Assembly (NCBI GenBank): GCA_944388955.1
Contig: CALXKJ010000014.1
Coordinates: forward strand, 1-56,591
DNA: 56,591 nucleotides
Source: an uncultured Spirochaetaceae bacterium
GTDB taxonomy: Bacteria > Spirochaetota > Spirochaetia > Sphaerochaetales > Sphaerochaetaceae
Reading direction: 5' to 3'
Shown piece by piece: positions 1 to 8,090 of the stretch. Each line of letters starts with the position of its first letter. The stretch's first letter is position 1. Made by a program: the position numbers and the translations under genes. Under the pieces are notes generated by a model. That model had not been told where the DNA came from. It ran no database searches and saw only the letters and a list, made by a program, of their open reading frames with translations.

Positions 1-48
1 AACTTGAAGATGCAAAGCTTATAATATAGCTTAAAAGAAGGTCTGGTA

Positions 49-1572
49 GTGTCTACCTTCAGGGGGTTAGTTCATATAGAACCAGCCGCGGCTGAAGGTC
101 TATTTGGTTTTACGATTTCCGCAGATGTCGCACTCGAGGGGTATCTTCACACCAATCCTGATGATTTTGGCGATGTCGATATGTGGGGTGATGTCGCTCA
201 TGTCGGCGATTACAATGAATCGACGCCTATGGTTTCTGTTCCTCTTGAGACATGGTTCGGCAACAACATCTATGGTTTCAGCAGCTTCGACCTTGGCGTG
301 AACAGAGTGTTCTCAGATAAGGATGCTCAGGAAGGTGGACTCTGGTATACAAATATTCTCATGGTTCCTCCAAGTGTACTTGGTGATCTTGATTTTAACT
401 TCCCAAACAGGGCATTTGGCTCTATAGGAGGCTCTTGGTGGAACTTCTCAATCGGAAGAGACAAGCTTAGATGGGGACCTGGGGAATCGGGAAACCTCAC
501 AATCGGTGATCAGATACCGTATCATAACAACGCACGCTTCACCGCATTCTCTAAAGTCTTCAAATACACGTTCAGCATCTCGTCATTTGTCCACCCGATG
601 AATTATCTGAATGAGAAAGGCTATCTTGATCTTACATATGGACAGACAGATAAACGTGATGGCATCAATATGTTCATAGCGCATCGCCTTGAATGGAGAA
701 TTCTCGATAAGGTTAACATGGCTCTTACTGAGTCAATAATGTACCAGAGTGATACCAATCAGTTTGACTTCCTTGTTTTAAGTCCGACAGCTGTCTTCCA
801 TAACTACTACATCCGAAGCAACGCCAATTCGTTGCTGAGTTTCGAGGCAGATTACACATTCCTTGATCACTGGAACCTCTATGGAGAGGCAGTGATTGAT
901 GAATTCAAGATGCCGGGAGAGTTCACGAAAGATGGTCCACCTTCTGCCTATGGATTCATTCTTGGTGTGAAGACGGCGTATCCTCTTGATGGTGGTATGC
1001 TTTATGGCTCTATTGAAGGAGCTTATACATATCCCTACCTGTACCTTAGGGATGATGGTGAATCGTATGGTGGTGATGGTGCAAAATATGGTATCAACTT
1101 CGTGGTCGCGACTCCTGATTTCGTCAATAGCGGAACGAGTGAGTATACTCTCGACTACCTAGGTTATCGCTATGGCAATGATAGCGTTGTCGGTAATCTC
1201 AAGGTAGGTTATGAGAAGTTCGGAAAGTGGAAAGCTGAGTTTGATTTCACATATTGGGCAGATGGCACGATGGATATGAATTCGAAGTGGGTTGAGACTA
1301 CTCCTGGTGTTGATGATCCTGTTGCTCCGACACCTGAGCATGATATGGGGACCAATAATAATGGTGGTAGCTGGGATGCAAACAGCAATTATAAGTCCCG
1401 CAACGCAGTCGCTCACTGGTTTATCCTCACGCTTTCAGGAGAGTGGAATATCATCGATAGGCTTAATCTCTATGGGCAGATCAGGTTTCTTGGAGTCCTT
1501 AATGATGGGAATATAAGAGGGGAGACAGCCACGGATTTCCAGATAAGCCTTGGCCTGAGCTACAGTTTCTGA
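49..1572 (+). CDS. Wzi-like outer-membrane beta-barrel protein, atypical N-terminus
   Basis: Predicted outer-membrane beta-barrel related to the capsule-assembly Wzi family. Support: a Gly/aromatic-rich sequence of alternating polar and hydrophobic residues; a central block near residues 137-153 (GRDKLRWGPGESGNLTIGD) like the family's conserved GR-x-WGPG segment; and a C-terminal strand ending in SYSF with the terminal Phe typical of barrel proteins. Role in surface polysaccharide attachment is inferred from the family. I take GTG at 49 as the start: an AAGAAGG stretch lies at about 35-41, and an in-frame TAA at 22-24 prevents extension. Oddly, no hydrophobic signal peptide precedes the mature-looking sequence that begins after AAAE, so the 5' end may be damaged or rearranged. 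A terminator follows at 1593-1622. Confidence 0.6.
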   Translation: MSTFRGLVHIEPAAAEGLFGFTISADVALEGYLHTNPDDFGDVDMWGDVAHVGDYNESTPMVSVPLETWFGNNIYGFSSFDLGVNRVFSDKDAQEGGLWYTNILMVPPSVLGDLDFNFPNRAFGSIGGSWWNFSIGRDKLRWGPGESGNLTIGDQIPYHNNARFTAFSKVFKYTFSISSFVHPMNYLNEKGYLDLTYGQTDKRDGINMFIAHRLEWRILDKVNMALTESIMYQSDTNQFDFLVLSPTAVFHNYYIRSNANSLLSFEADYTFLDHWNLYGEAVIDEFKMPGEFTKDGPPSAYGFILGVKTAYPLDGGMLYGSIEGAYTYPYLYLRDDGESYGGDGAKYGINFVVATPDFVNSGTSEYTLDYLGYRYGNDSVVGNLKVGYEKFGKWKAEFDFTYWADGTMDMNSKWVETTPGVDDPVAPTPEHDMGTNNNGGSWDANSNYKSRNAVAHWFILTLSGEWNIIDRLNLYGQIRFLGVLNDGNIRGETATDFQISLGLSYSF

Positions 1573-1592
1573 TTTTAGATGATTAATCATTG

Positions 1593-1622
1593 GCAGGATG
1601 CGGTATCGTGTCCTGCTTTTTT
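1593..1622 (+). terminator. Rho-independent terminator of the Wzi-like gene
   Basis: A 10-bp stem (GCAGGA outer arm pairing with TCCTGC, two G-U pairs inside, GTAT loop) is followed directly by six T residues. It lies 20 bases after the stop codon. Confidence 0.85.
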
Positions 1623-1662
1623 GTTCGATTATTGCTTTCGTACTGATTCTTTGCAATTAAAA

Positions 1663-1707
1663 TATGAAATATGCATGAAACTGGAAAATTATGCATAAAG
1701 TATTCAT
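1663..1707 (+). promoter_or_regulatory. Candidate ArgR operator region of the liv operon
   Basis: Two AT-rich elements, TATGAAATATGCAT (1663-1676) and TATGCATAAAGTATTCAT (1690-1707), resemble ARG boxes. The second is nearly identical to TATGCATAAGTATGCATA in front of argR in this same window (30388-30405). They lie 90-130 bases upstream of the liv-type substrate-binding gene. ArgR binding is inferred. Confidence 0.4.
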
Positions 1708-1795
1708 TTTACTATTAACATGGTGCTGAATAGCCGTTATTATCTGAGACATATCCAGATTTTCTGGAACTGGGTAGTCCCAGAGGAGGTAGATT

Positions 1796-2968
1796 ATGAA
1801 GAAGGCTCTTGTGTTTCTTCTCGTTCTCGCTATGCTCGTTCCGCTTTTCGCAGGTGGAAGCAAGGAAGATGACAACACCATCCGTATAGGTGTCTTCGAA
1901 CCAGCCTCCGGTGATAATGGTGCCGGTGGTAAGCAGGAGACGCTTGGTATTGAATACGCAAATTCCCTTACACCGACAATTGAGCTGAATGGTACAGTCT
2001 ACAATGTGGAGCTCATCAAGGCTGATAACGAAAGCTCCAATGATAAAGCCGCTACGGCTGCATCGATGCTTGTCAATGAGGATGTCTCGGTTGTACTTGG
2101 CTCATATGGCTCTGCAGTTTCCATTGCCGGAAGTGATATCTTCCGCGCAGCTGGTGTTCCTGCAATCGGAGTCACATGCACCAACCCGCAGATTACAGAA
2201 GGCAATACGCACTATTTCCGCATCTGCTTCCTTGATCCATTCCAGGGAACAGTGCTTGCGGCATATGCATATAATGAAATCGGAGCAAGAAAGGCCTACT
2301 GTCTTTCAAAGCTCGGTGATGATTACTCCGGTGGTCTTGTGAATTACTTCATCGAGGAATTCGAGCGTCTTGGAGGAGAGTGTGTCTCTGAGACATTCCC
2401 TGAAGGCAACAGTGACTTCACATCATATATCGCAAATGCGAAGAACAGCGGCGCGGAAGTATTCTTCTCTCCTGTCTCCACTGAGGCTGCACAGCTTATC
2501 ATCGACCAGTCCTCGAGCCAGGGACTCGGAATGCCTATCCTCGCTGGTGACACATGGGATTCGAATGTCATTCTTCAGGCTGCACGCGGCAAGAGCAATG
2601 TCGATGTTACTGTGACTACATTCTATCCGGAAGGCGCTGATGCTTCGTTTGATAACGGCTTCAAGGATTGGGTCAATGCAGATTCTACAAGGCTCGCTAA
2701 CAATGGCGGTGATGATACTGTCGCGGCTGTAACGGCTATGGGTTTTGATGCGTACAATTTCGCTCTTCAGGCGATAAAGAATGCAGGCTCCTCTGATCCT
2801 GCAGATGTCATGGAGGCAATCTGGAAGACTGAGATTGATGGCGTGACTGGGCACATTGCTCTTGAGCAGGTCAATGGAGATGCAATCCGCAACACTGTTT
2901 ACGTAAAACACTGCAATACGGAGACAGGTCGCTGGGATGCACTTCCAGCAGTAGTTGTAGGTGAGTAA
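1796..2968 (+). CDS. livJ: Liv-type amino-acid ABC transporter substrate-binding protein
   Basis: Periplasmic binding protein of the branched-chain/polar amino-acid (HAAT) ABC family, delivering ligand to the LivHMGF complex encoded next. The N-terminus is a Sec signal peptide (MKKALVFLLVLAMLVPLFA) cleaved before GGSKED, without a lipobox Cys. The mature part has the type I periplasmic fold seen in LivJ: an N-terminal IRIGVFEPASGDNGAGG segment, then GIEYAN, and SVVLGSYGSAVSIAGSDIFRAAGVPAIG. At 390 aa it has the normal length. A GAGGAGGT ribosome-binding site precedes ATG 1796. It is the first gene of a five-gene operon behind ArgR-like boxes, so arginine or a related amino acid is a possible ligand; the substrate cannot be read from sequence. 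Confidence 0.9.
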   Translation: MKKALVFLLVLAMLVPLFAGGSKEDDNTIRIGVFEPASGDNGAGGKQETLGIEYANSLTPTIELNGTVYNVELIKADNESSNDKAATAASMLVNEDVSVVLGSYGSAVSIAGSDIFRAAGVPAIGVTCTNPQITEGNTHYFRICFLDPFQGTVLAAYAYNEIGARKAYCLSKLGDDYSGGLVNYFIEEFERLGGECVSETFPEGNSDFTSYIANAKNSGAEVFFSPVSTEAAQLIIDQSSSQGLGMPILAGDTWDSNVILQAARGKSNVDVTVTTFYPEGADASFDNGFKDWVNADSTRLANNGGDDTVAAVTAMGFDAYNFALQAIKNAGSSDPADVMEAIWKTEIDGVTGHIALEQVNGDAIRNTVYVKHCNTETGRWDALPAVVVGE

Positions 2969-2975
2969 TCGATAA

Positions 2976-2990
2976 AAGGGCTGTCCCCTT
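2976..2990 (+). other. Short hairpin between livJ and livH
   Basis: AAGGG and CCCTT arms around a 5-nt loop, in the 34-nt gap just before the livH ribosome-binding site (GAAGGAG, 2991-2997). Such hairpins often protect the binding-protein mRNA from decay. There is no T-run, so it is unlikely to be a full terminator. Confidence 0.35.
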
Positions 2991-3002
2991 GAAGGAGTAC
3001 TG

Positions 3003-3917
3003 ATGATAGGTTTCCTGCATGACAATCTCTCATATTTTCTTTCTGGAATCTCCGTAGGGGGACAGTATGCCCTCATAGCTATCGGCTATACGATGGTCTA
3101 CGGAATCCTGCGCCTGATAAACTTCGCTCACGGCGATGTATTCATGGCCGCAGGGCTGGTGATGGTGTATCTTTCGTCATCACTTCCGTTCACCATTTCA
3201 ATTCCCCTCGTGATAATAATCACAGTAGCGCTCGGTTTCCTGATCGAGCGCATAGCATATAAGCCACTGCGATCTGCACCGCGTATGTCTGTCATGATCA
3301 GCGCGATAGGCGTTTCATATCTTCTTCAGAATGCTGCGCTCTATTTCACCGGTGGCTTGGCGAAGGTTTATCCTTCAATTCCATTCCTGTCAGATTCAAT
3401 CGTCATCTGGGATGCGACAACGAGGATGGTCACTATCATCACACCATTTCTGACAATCATCCTTGTGGTTCTTCTCACGCTTCTCATAAAGCACACGAAG
3501 ATAGGCATGGCGATGAGAGCTGTCTCAAGGGATTTCGAGACAAGCCAGCTGATGGGAATAAAAATCAATAATGTTATCTCAATCACATTCATGATTGGCT
3601 CGCTTCTCGCGGCGGTCGCATCTCTTCTGTATTTCACGAACTATGCATCAGTAACGCCCACCAGCGGCAGCATGCCAGGTCTCAAGGCGTTTGTTGCGGC
3701 AGTCTTCGGAGGAATCGGGAGCATCCCCGGCGCTGTCATAGGCGGATTCATAATCGGAATCTGCGAGAATATCATCAAGGGCGGCGCCTCGATATTCGGA
3801 ATCCCCGGTACTGGCTGGACGACATTCTCAGATGCATTCACTTTTGCATTCCTTATCGTCATTCTCGTTGTGAAGCCCACTGGGCTGTTTGGCGAGAAAT
3901 CCGTGGATAAGGTTTAA
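3003..3917 (+). CDS. livH: Liv-type amino-acid ABC permease, LivH subunit
   Basis: Inner-membrane permease of the HAAT family, 304 aa, with about eight hydrophobic segments. Family marks include GGQYALIAIGYTMVYGILRLINFAHGD near the N-terminus (classic LivH start), the EAA-like GLKAFVAAVFGGIGSIPGAVIGG segment near residues 220-245, and a VKPTGLFGEK C-terminus. It pairs with LivM to form the channel. ATG 3003 follows GAAGGAG with good spacing. The gene sits between the binding protein and livM, separated from livM by only 11 bases. Confidence 0.93.
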   Translation: MIGFLHDNLSYFLSGISVGGQYALIAIGYTMVYGILRLINFAHGDVFMAAGLVMVYLSSSLPFTISIPLVIIITVALGFLIERIAYKPLRSAPRMSVMISAIGVSYLLQNAALYFTGGLAKVYPSIPFLSDSIVIWDATTRMVTIITPFLTIILVVLLTLLIKHTKIGMAMRAVSRDFETSQLMGIKINNVISITFMIGSLLAAVASLLYFTNYASVTPTSGSMPGLKAFVAAVFGGIGSIPGAVIGGFIIGICENIIKGGASIFGIPGTGWTTFSDAFTFAFLIVILVVKPTGLFGEKSVDKV

Positions 3918-3928
3918 GGGGGCATAAT

Positions 3929-5044
3929 ATGGATAAAGCAAAGAAAAGGAAACTTGCCCTCACATGGACGTGTATCGCAGCCCTCTATCTTGTGATACTC
4001 ATCCTTGAATTGACTATGAGGCCGACATCAATACTCTTTACCGTCCTCAAGAAGGGTGCAATATATTCGCTTGTCGCTGTATCGATGAATCTTCTCAATG
4101 GATTCACAGGACTTTTCTCCCTGGGACAGGCGGGATTCATGCTCATCGGAGCATATACATACGCAATCCTGACGATGCCAAGCGAGGTTAAGACATCGCA
4201 GTCGGTTTATAAATACTATCAGTGCTTCATAACATTCGATACTGGTGTCTTCATAGGACTTCTTGCTGCCGGGTTGATGGCCGCGCTTTTCGCATTCCTT
4301 ATCGGTCTTCCGGTCTTGAGGCTTAAATCGGATTATCTCGCGATAGCAACCCTCGGGTTTGCGGAGATTGTGAGAGCCGTGTTTCAGTGGGATGTGCTGG
4401 GACCTGTTACAAACGGCGCGAATCTTCTCAGAAGCTATATCGATCTTACACGCGTTACTATCCCGTTCACGGATATACCATTTCCTCCTACGTTGTTTGT
4501 ATTCATTGCCGCAGGCGTGTGCATACTTCTTATCGTGCTTCTCATAAATTCATCATATGGCCGTGCCTTCAAGGCTATAAGGGATGATGAGACAGCGGCA
4601 GAGGCCATGGGCATAAATCTTTTCCGCCATAAGGAGCTTTCGTTTGTTATATCATCATTTTTCGCCGGTATCTCTGGAGCGCTTCTTGCGATGTTCCAGT
4701 ACACTGTACAGGCTCAGCAGTTCAAGTCAATGATGACATACGAGATCCTTCTCATCGTGGTTATTGGAGGAATCGGCTCTATTTCAGGCTCGTGCATCGC
4801 ATCTTTCCTGTATATCACGCTGTCTGAATGGTGGCTCCGTGGACTCGACATGGGGACATTCCTTGGAATCAACGCGCCAGGCCTTTTCAGATCAGGCTTC
4901 CGTAAGCTTGTCTTCTCTATAATCATAATGATTATCGTCCTCTTCTTCTCGAGGGGAATAATGGGTGACAAGGAGCTTTCGTTCACGCGTATTAAAGCTT
5001 TCTTCCAGCGTAAAGGGAAAAACAGGAAGGAGGTGAAAGCATGA
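3929..5044 (+). CDS. livM: Liv-type amino-acid ABC permease, LivM subunit
   Basis: Second membrane subunit of the HAAT transporter, 371 aa. The N-terminal cytoplasmic/TM1 region is followed by YSLVAVSMNLLNGFTGLFSLGQAGFMLIGAYTYA, the conserved LivM signature, and later by LRLKSDYLAIATLGFAEIVR and SFFAGISGALLAM. It probably heterodimerises with LivH and docks LivG and LivF. The start has a strong AAGGGGG site 7 bases upstream. Its stop overlaps the livG ATG by 4 bases (ATGA), indicating translational coupling. Confidence 0.93.
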   Translation: MDKAKKRKLALTWTCIAALYLVILILELTMRPTSILFTVLKKGAIYSLVAVSMNLLNGFTGLFSLGQAGFMLIGAYTYAILTMPSEVKTSQSVYKYYQCFITFDTGVFIGLLAAGLMAALFAFLIGLPVLRLKSDYLAIATLGFAEIVRAVFQWDVLGPVTNGANLLRSYIDLTRVTIPFTDIPFPPTLFVFIAAGVCILLIVLLINSSYGRAFKAIRDDETAAEAMGINLFRHKELSFVISSFFAGISGALLAMFQYTVQAQQFKSMMTYEILLIVVIGGIGSISGSCIASFLYITLSEWWLRGLDMGTFLGINAPGLFRSGFRKLVFSIIIMIIVLFFSRGIMGDKELSFTRIKAFFQRKGKNRKEVKA

Positions 5045-5889
5045 CACAGAGCCTTCTTGAACTCAGGAATGTGACAATGCAATTTGGCGGCGTAGTGGCT
5101 GTCAATGATTTCTCGATGCATGTAGATGAAGGAGAGATTGTCGCTCTTATCGGTCCGAATGGCGCTGGAAAGACAACAGCTTTCAACTGCATCACGGGAG
5201 TGTATGAGCCGACAAATGGCGAGATTCTCTACCGCGGCCATACAGTTGTCGTGAGTCATCCGCATGGAAAGATGAAGAAGAATTATGCCGGCCATAATGC
5301 AGAGCTCTACATGGACAGAAAGATAATCCATCCAACACCTGATGAAGTCACGAAGCTGGGGATCGCGAGGACGTTCCAGAACATCAGGCTCTTCAAGAGC
5401 ATGACCGTCTACGATAACGTTCTTACTGCGATGCACTTGAGAGCGAGGCAGAATGTCTTCTCTTCGGTTTTCCGTCTTAGCTATAAGGAAGAGAGGAGAA
5501 TGAGGGAGGATACTGACAGGCTTCTCAAGGAGCAGGACCTCTATAAGTATAAGGATGAAAAGGCTACAAGTCTTCCATACGGCAAGCAGCGACGTCTGGA
5601 GATTGCACGCGCGCTCGCTACAGAGCCTGAGCTTCTTCTTCTCGATGAGCCGGCAGCAGGAATGAATCCACAGGAGACCAAGGAGCTGAGCTCATTTATA
5701 AGGGAGATTAAAGACAAGTATAACCTTACAGTTTTCATGATTGAGCATCATATGGATCTAGTCATGGGGATATCAGACAGGATATATGTTCTCGATTTCG
5801 GTTCTCCTATAGCGGAAGGAACGCCGGAGGAGATTCAGAGTAATGAACGTGTCATAAAGGCGTATCTGGGAGAAAGCGATGAAATTTGA
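5041..5889 (+). CDS. livG: Liv-type amino-acid ABC transporter ATPase, LivG subunit
   Basis: Cytoplasmic ATPase of the HAAT importer, 282 aa. Visible motifs: Walker A GPNGAGKTT near residue 39, the LivG-type GIARTFQNIRLF segment, the signature region SLPYGKQRRLEIARALATEP (SLPYGxQRRLE is diagnostic of LivG; here it stands in for LSGGQ), Walker B LLLLDEPAAGMNP, and the H-loop histidine in MIEHHMD. About 30 residues near 75-105 are longer than in E. coli LivG. It overlaps livM by 4 bases and livF by 11 bases. Confidence 0.94.
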   Translation: MTQSLLELRNVTMQFGGVVAVNDFSMHVDEGEIVALIGPNGAGKTTAFNCITGVYEPTNGEILYRGHTVVVSHPHGKMKKNYAGHNAELYMDRKIIHPTPDEVTKLGIARTFQNIRLFKSMTVYDNVLTAMHLRARQNVFSSVFRLSYKEERRMREDTDRLLKEQDLYKYKDEKATSLPYGKQRRLEIARALATEPELLLLDEPAAGMNPQETKELSSFIREIKDKYNLTVFMIEHHMDLVMGISDRIYVLDFGSPIAEGTPEEIQSNERVIKAYLGESDEI

Positions 5890-6580
5890 AGTGGAAGGAT
5901 TATCAGTTAACTATGGTGGAATCGAGGCTGTACGTGATATATCCTTTTCTGTCGAAGAAGGTGAGATTGTCACGCTTATCGGGGCCAATGGCGCAGGAAA
6001 GAGCACGACGCTGAGAACTATCGCGGGTCTTGTGAAGCCTAAATGCGGGAAGATTCTCTTCGATGGCAATGATGTGACTGGTAAGGATCCTGCATATATT
6101 GTCGGCAAAGGGATTACACTCGTTCCGGAAGGAAGAAAGATTTTCCCAGATCTTACGGTTCTTGAGAATCTGAGAATCGGCGCATATCTTCGCAAGGATA
6201 ATATCGAGGATGATATCGAATGGGTTTATTCACTTTTCCCGAGGCTCAAGGAGCGAAGCTGGCAGTATGGTGGAACGCTCTCGGGTGGTGAGCAGCAGAT
6301 GCTTGCTGTTGGACGTGCTCTGATGTCCAAGCCGAGAATCATGATGATGGATGAGCCGTCATTGGGACTTGCGCCTCTTGTAGTGAAGGATATCTTCTCA
6401 ATCATCAAGGAAGTCAACAGGAATGGCGTGACAATCCTCCTTGTCGAGCAGAACGCCAACATGGCGCTGCAGATAGCAGATAAGGCTTATGTCATGGAGA
6501 CTGGAGTAATAACGCTTTCAGGCTCTGGGGTGGAGCTTATGAATAATGAAGGTGTGAGAAAAGCATATCTTGGCAAATGA
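5879..6580 (+). CDS. livF: Liv-type amino-acid ABC transporter ATPase, LivF subunit
   Basis: Second ATPase of the importer, 233 aa, the usual LivF length. Motifs: Walker A GANGAGKST, Q-loop/VPEGRKIFPDLTVLENL (LivF hallmark), signature LSGGEQQMLAVGRALM, Walker B MMMDEPSLGLAP, and H-loop region LLVEQNANMAL. The start overlaps the end of livG by 11 bases. It is the last liv gene; no convincing terminator separates it from the MATE gene that starts 54 bases later. Confidence 0.94.
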   Translation: MKFEVEGLSVNYGGIEAVRDISFSVEEGEIVTLIGANGAGKSTTLRTIAGLVKPKCGKILFDGNDVTGKDPAYIVGKGITLVPEGRKIFPDLTVLENLRIGAYLRKDNIEDDIEWVYSLFPRLKERSWQYGGTLSGGEQQMLAVGRALMSKPRIMMMDEPSLGLAPLVVKDIFSIIKEVNRNGVTILLVEQNANMALQIADKAYVMETGVITLSGSGVELMNNEGVRKAYLGK

Positions 6581-6634
6581 TTTTCTGATTTTTCTTTCTC
6601 TTTGGCTGTAATGGGAGTAGTATTCTTCTTAGTC

Positions 6635-8011
6635 ATGAGACATGAAACATCAGAAGAGCGATTCAGGAAGATGACAGAGACGCCCGTGAGGCGTCTTATT
6701 ATCACGCTTTCAGTCCCGACGATAATAAGCAATCTTGTGTCTACTCTATATAATGCCGCGGATACATTCTTTGTCGGACAGATTTCGACAGCTGCTTCAG
6801 CGGCGGTTGGTGTGGCGCTTTCACTGCAGGCTGTCATACAGGCAATCGGATTCTTCTTCGGGCAGGGCAGCGGAAACAATATGTCCAGACAGCTAGGCTC
6901 GCATCATGAGAAGACAGCGGAAATACTAGCTTCAACGGGGTTCTTCTCTTCCCTTATATTCTCTCTTCTCGTGATGGTCTTCGGCCTCATATTCCTGCGT
7001 CCTCTTTCAGTCTTCCTTGGCTCATCCGAGACGATACTTCCATATGCGATGGATTACATATTCTGGATTCTTATCGCATCTCCATTCATGGCATCGTCAT
7101 TTGTACTGAACAATCAGCTGCGCTTCGAGGGTAATTCATTCTATTCGATGATTGGCCTGACGACTGGTGGTATTCTCAATCTTGTCCTTGACCCGCTTTT
7201 CATCTTCGTTTTCGATATGGGGATATCAGGGGCGGCGCTTGCGACAGCTATAAGCCAGTTCATCAGCTTCCTCATTCTCTTCATACTCTCCCAGAAGATA
7301 GGGACAGTGAAGATCAGGCTCTCATCATTCAGACCCACAAAGGAAATACTTGGAATGATTACCAATGGCGGCTTGCCATCGCTTTGCAGACAGAGTGTCG
7401 CATCGGTTGCGATGGTATCGCTGAATAATGCTGCGCTTCCATTCGGCGATGCCGCTATTGCTGCAATGGCGATTGTCAACAAAATAGGCAATTTCACGAA
7501 TTCCGTGCTTCTTGGTGTAGGACAGGGGTATCAGCCGGTGTGCGGTTATAATTTCGGTGCTGGGCTGTATAGACGCGTTAAGGATGGCTTCTGGTTCTGC
7601 GTGAAGGTGATGTCAATCGTTCTTGCCGTTCTTGCTGTGATAGAGTTCATCTGGGCATCTCCTATCGTAGGCTTCTTCAGGAAAGGAGATCCGGATGTTA
7701 TTGAAATCGGTGACATAGCGCTCCGCTTACGTTGTTTCACGCTTGTTCTTTCGAGCTGGATTACAATCAGCAATATGCTGCTGCAGACTACAGGGAAGAT
7801 GTGGAGAGCATCAATTCTCGGCTTTGCCAGACAGGGTTTGATACTCATCCCTATTGTATGGCTGCTGCCTCCTTTTATAGGCATATGGGGCATCCAGATT
7901 GCACAGCCACTAGCAGATCTCATCACATTCATGATGTCCGTGCCGATGACGATGAGCGTAATCAGGGCAATGAATGAAGGTGTGCGTAAGGAAGAGCTGC
8001 AAAATACATGA
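6635..8011 (+). CDS. MATE-family multidrug/cation antiporter
   Basis: Twelve-helix inner-membrane exporter of the MATE family (about 458 aa). The N-terminal TETPVRRLIITLSVPTIISNLVSTLYNAADTFFVGQ and the GQGSGNNMSRQLG segment are typical of the NorM/DinF-like bacterial branch. The half-repeat recurs around LNNAALPFGDAAIAAMAIVNKIG. Substrate unknown; drugs or metabolites are exported against Na+ or H+ in the family. I prefer ATG 6635 because it gives the normal family N-terminus; a TTG at 6602 and ATG at 6611 lie in the same frame. None has a good Shine-Dalgarno sequence. A TATTCT hexamer ends 8 bases before ATG 6635. Confidence 0.85.
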   Translation: MRHETSEERFRKMTETPVRRLIITLSVPTIISNLVSTLYNAADTFFVGQISTAASAAVGVALSLQAVIQAIGFFFGQGSGNNMSRQLGSHHEKTAEILASTGFFSSLIFSLLVMVFGLIFLRPLSVFLGSSETILPYAMDYIFWILIASPFMASSFVLNNQLRFEGNSFYSMIGLTTGGILNLVLDPLFIFVFDMGISGAALATAISQFISFLILFILSQKIGTVKIRLSSFRPTKEILGMITNGGLPSLCRQSVASVAMVSLNNAALPFGDAAIAAMAIVNKIGNFTNSVLLGVGQGYQPVCGYNFGAGLYRRVKDGFWFCVKVMSIVLAVLAVIEFIWASPIVGFFRKGDPDVIEIGDIALRLRCFTLVLSSWITISNMLLQTTGKMWRASILGFARQGLILIPIVWLLPPFIGIWGIQIAQPLADLITFMMSVPMTMSVIRAMNEGVRKEELQNT

Positions 8012-8028
8012 AATGATTTTTAACTTCT

Positions 8029-8055
8029 GAAAAATCACCCAAGAAGTGATTTTTC
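8029..8055 (+). terminator. Perfect 10-bp inverted repeat after the MATE gene
   Basis: GAAAAATCAC and GTGATTTTTC are exact reverse complements around a 7-nt loop. With A residues 5' and T residues 3' it could terminate the MATE transcript. It may equally be an operator of the following ATPase gene. Confidence 0.5.
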
Positions 8056-8058
8056 TGG

Positions 8059-8083
8059 ACTTAAAAGTCATTTTAAGTAAAAT
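8059..8083 (+). promoter_or_regulatory. Palindrome and -10 element of the first DUF4143 ATPase
   Basis: ACTTAAAA-GTCA-TTTTAAGT (8059-8078) is a perfect 8-bp inverted repeat. Its last base begins a TAAAAT hexamer (8078-8083) that lies 7 nt before ATG 8091. The arrangement looks like an operator over a promoter, with a very short or absent leader. Inferred from spacing only. Confidence 0.4.
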
Positions 8084-8090
8084 ATCTGAT

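Noticed and set aside
2423-3076. A 217-codon antisense frame across the livJ-livH junction
   Set aside because: Opposite two clear transporter genes, with no start signal and no protein-family features.
4714-5436. A 240-codon antisense frame across livM-livG
   Set aside because: Shadow of two strongly supported genes; no motif.
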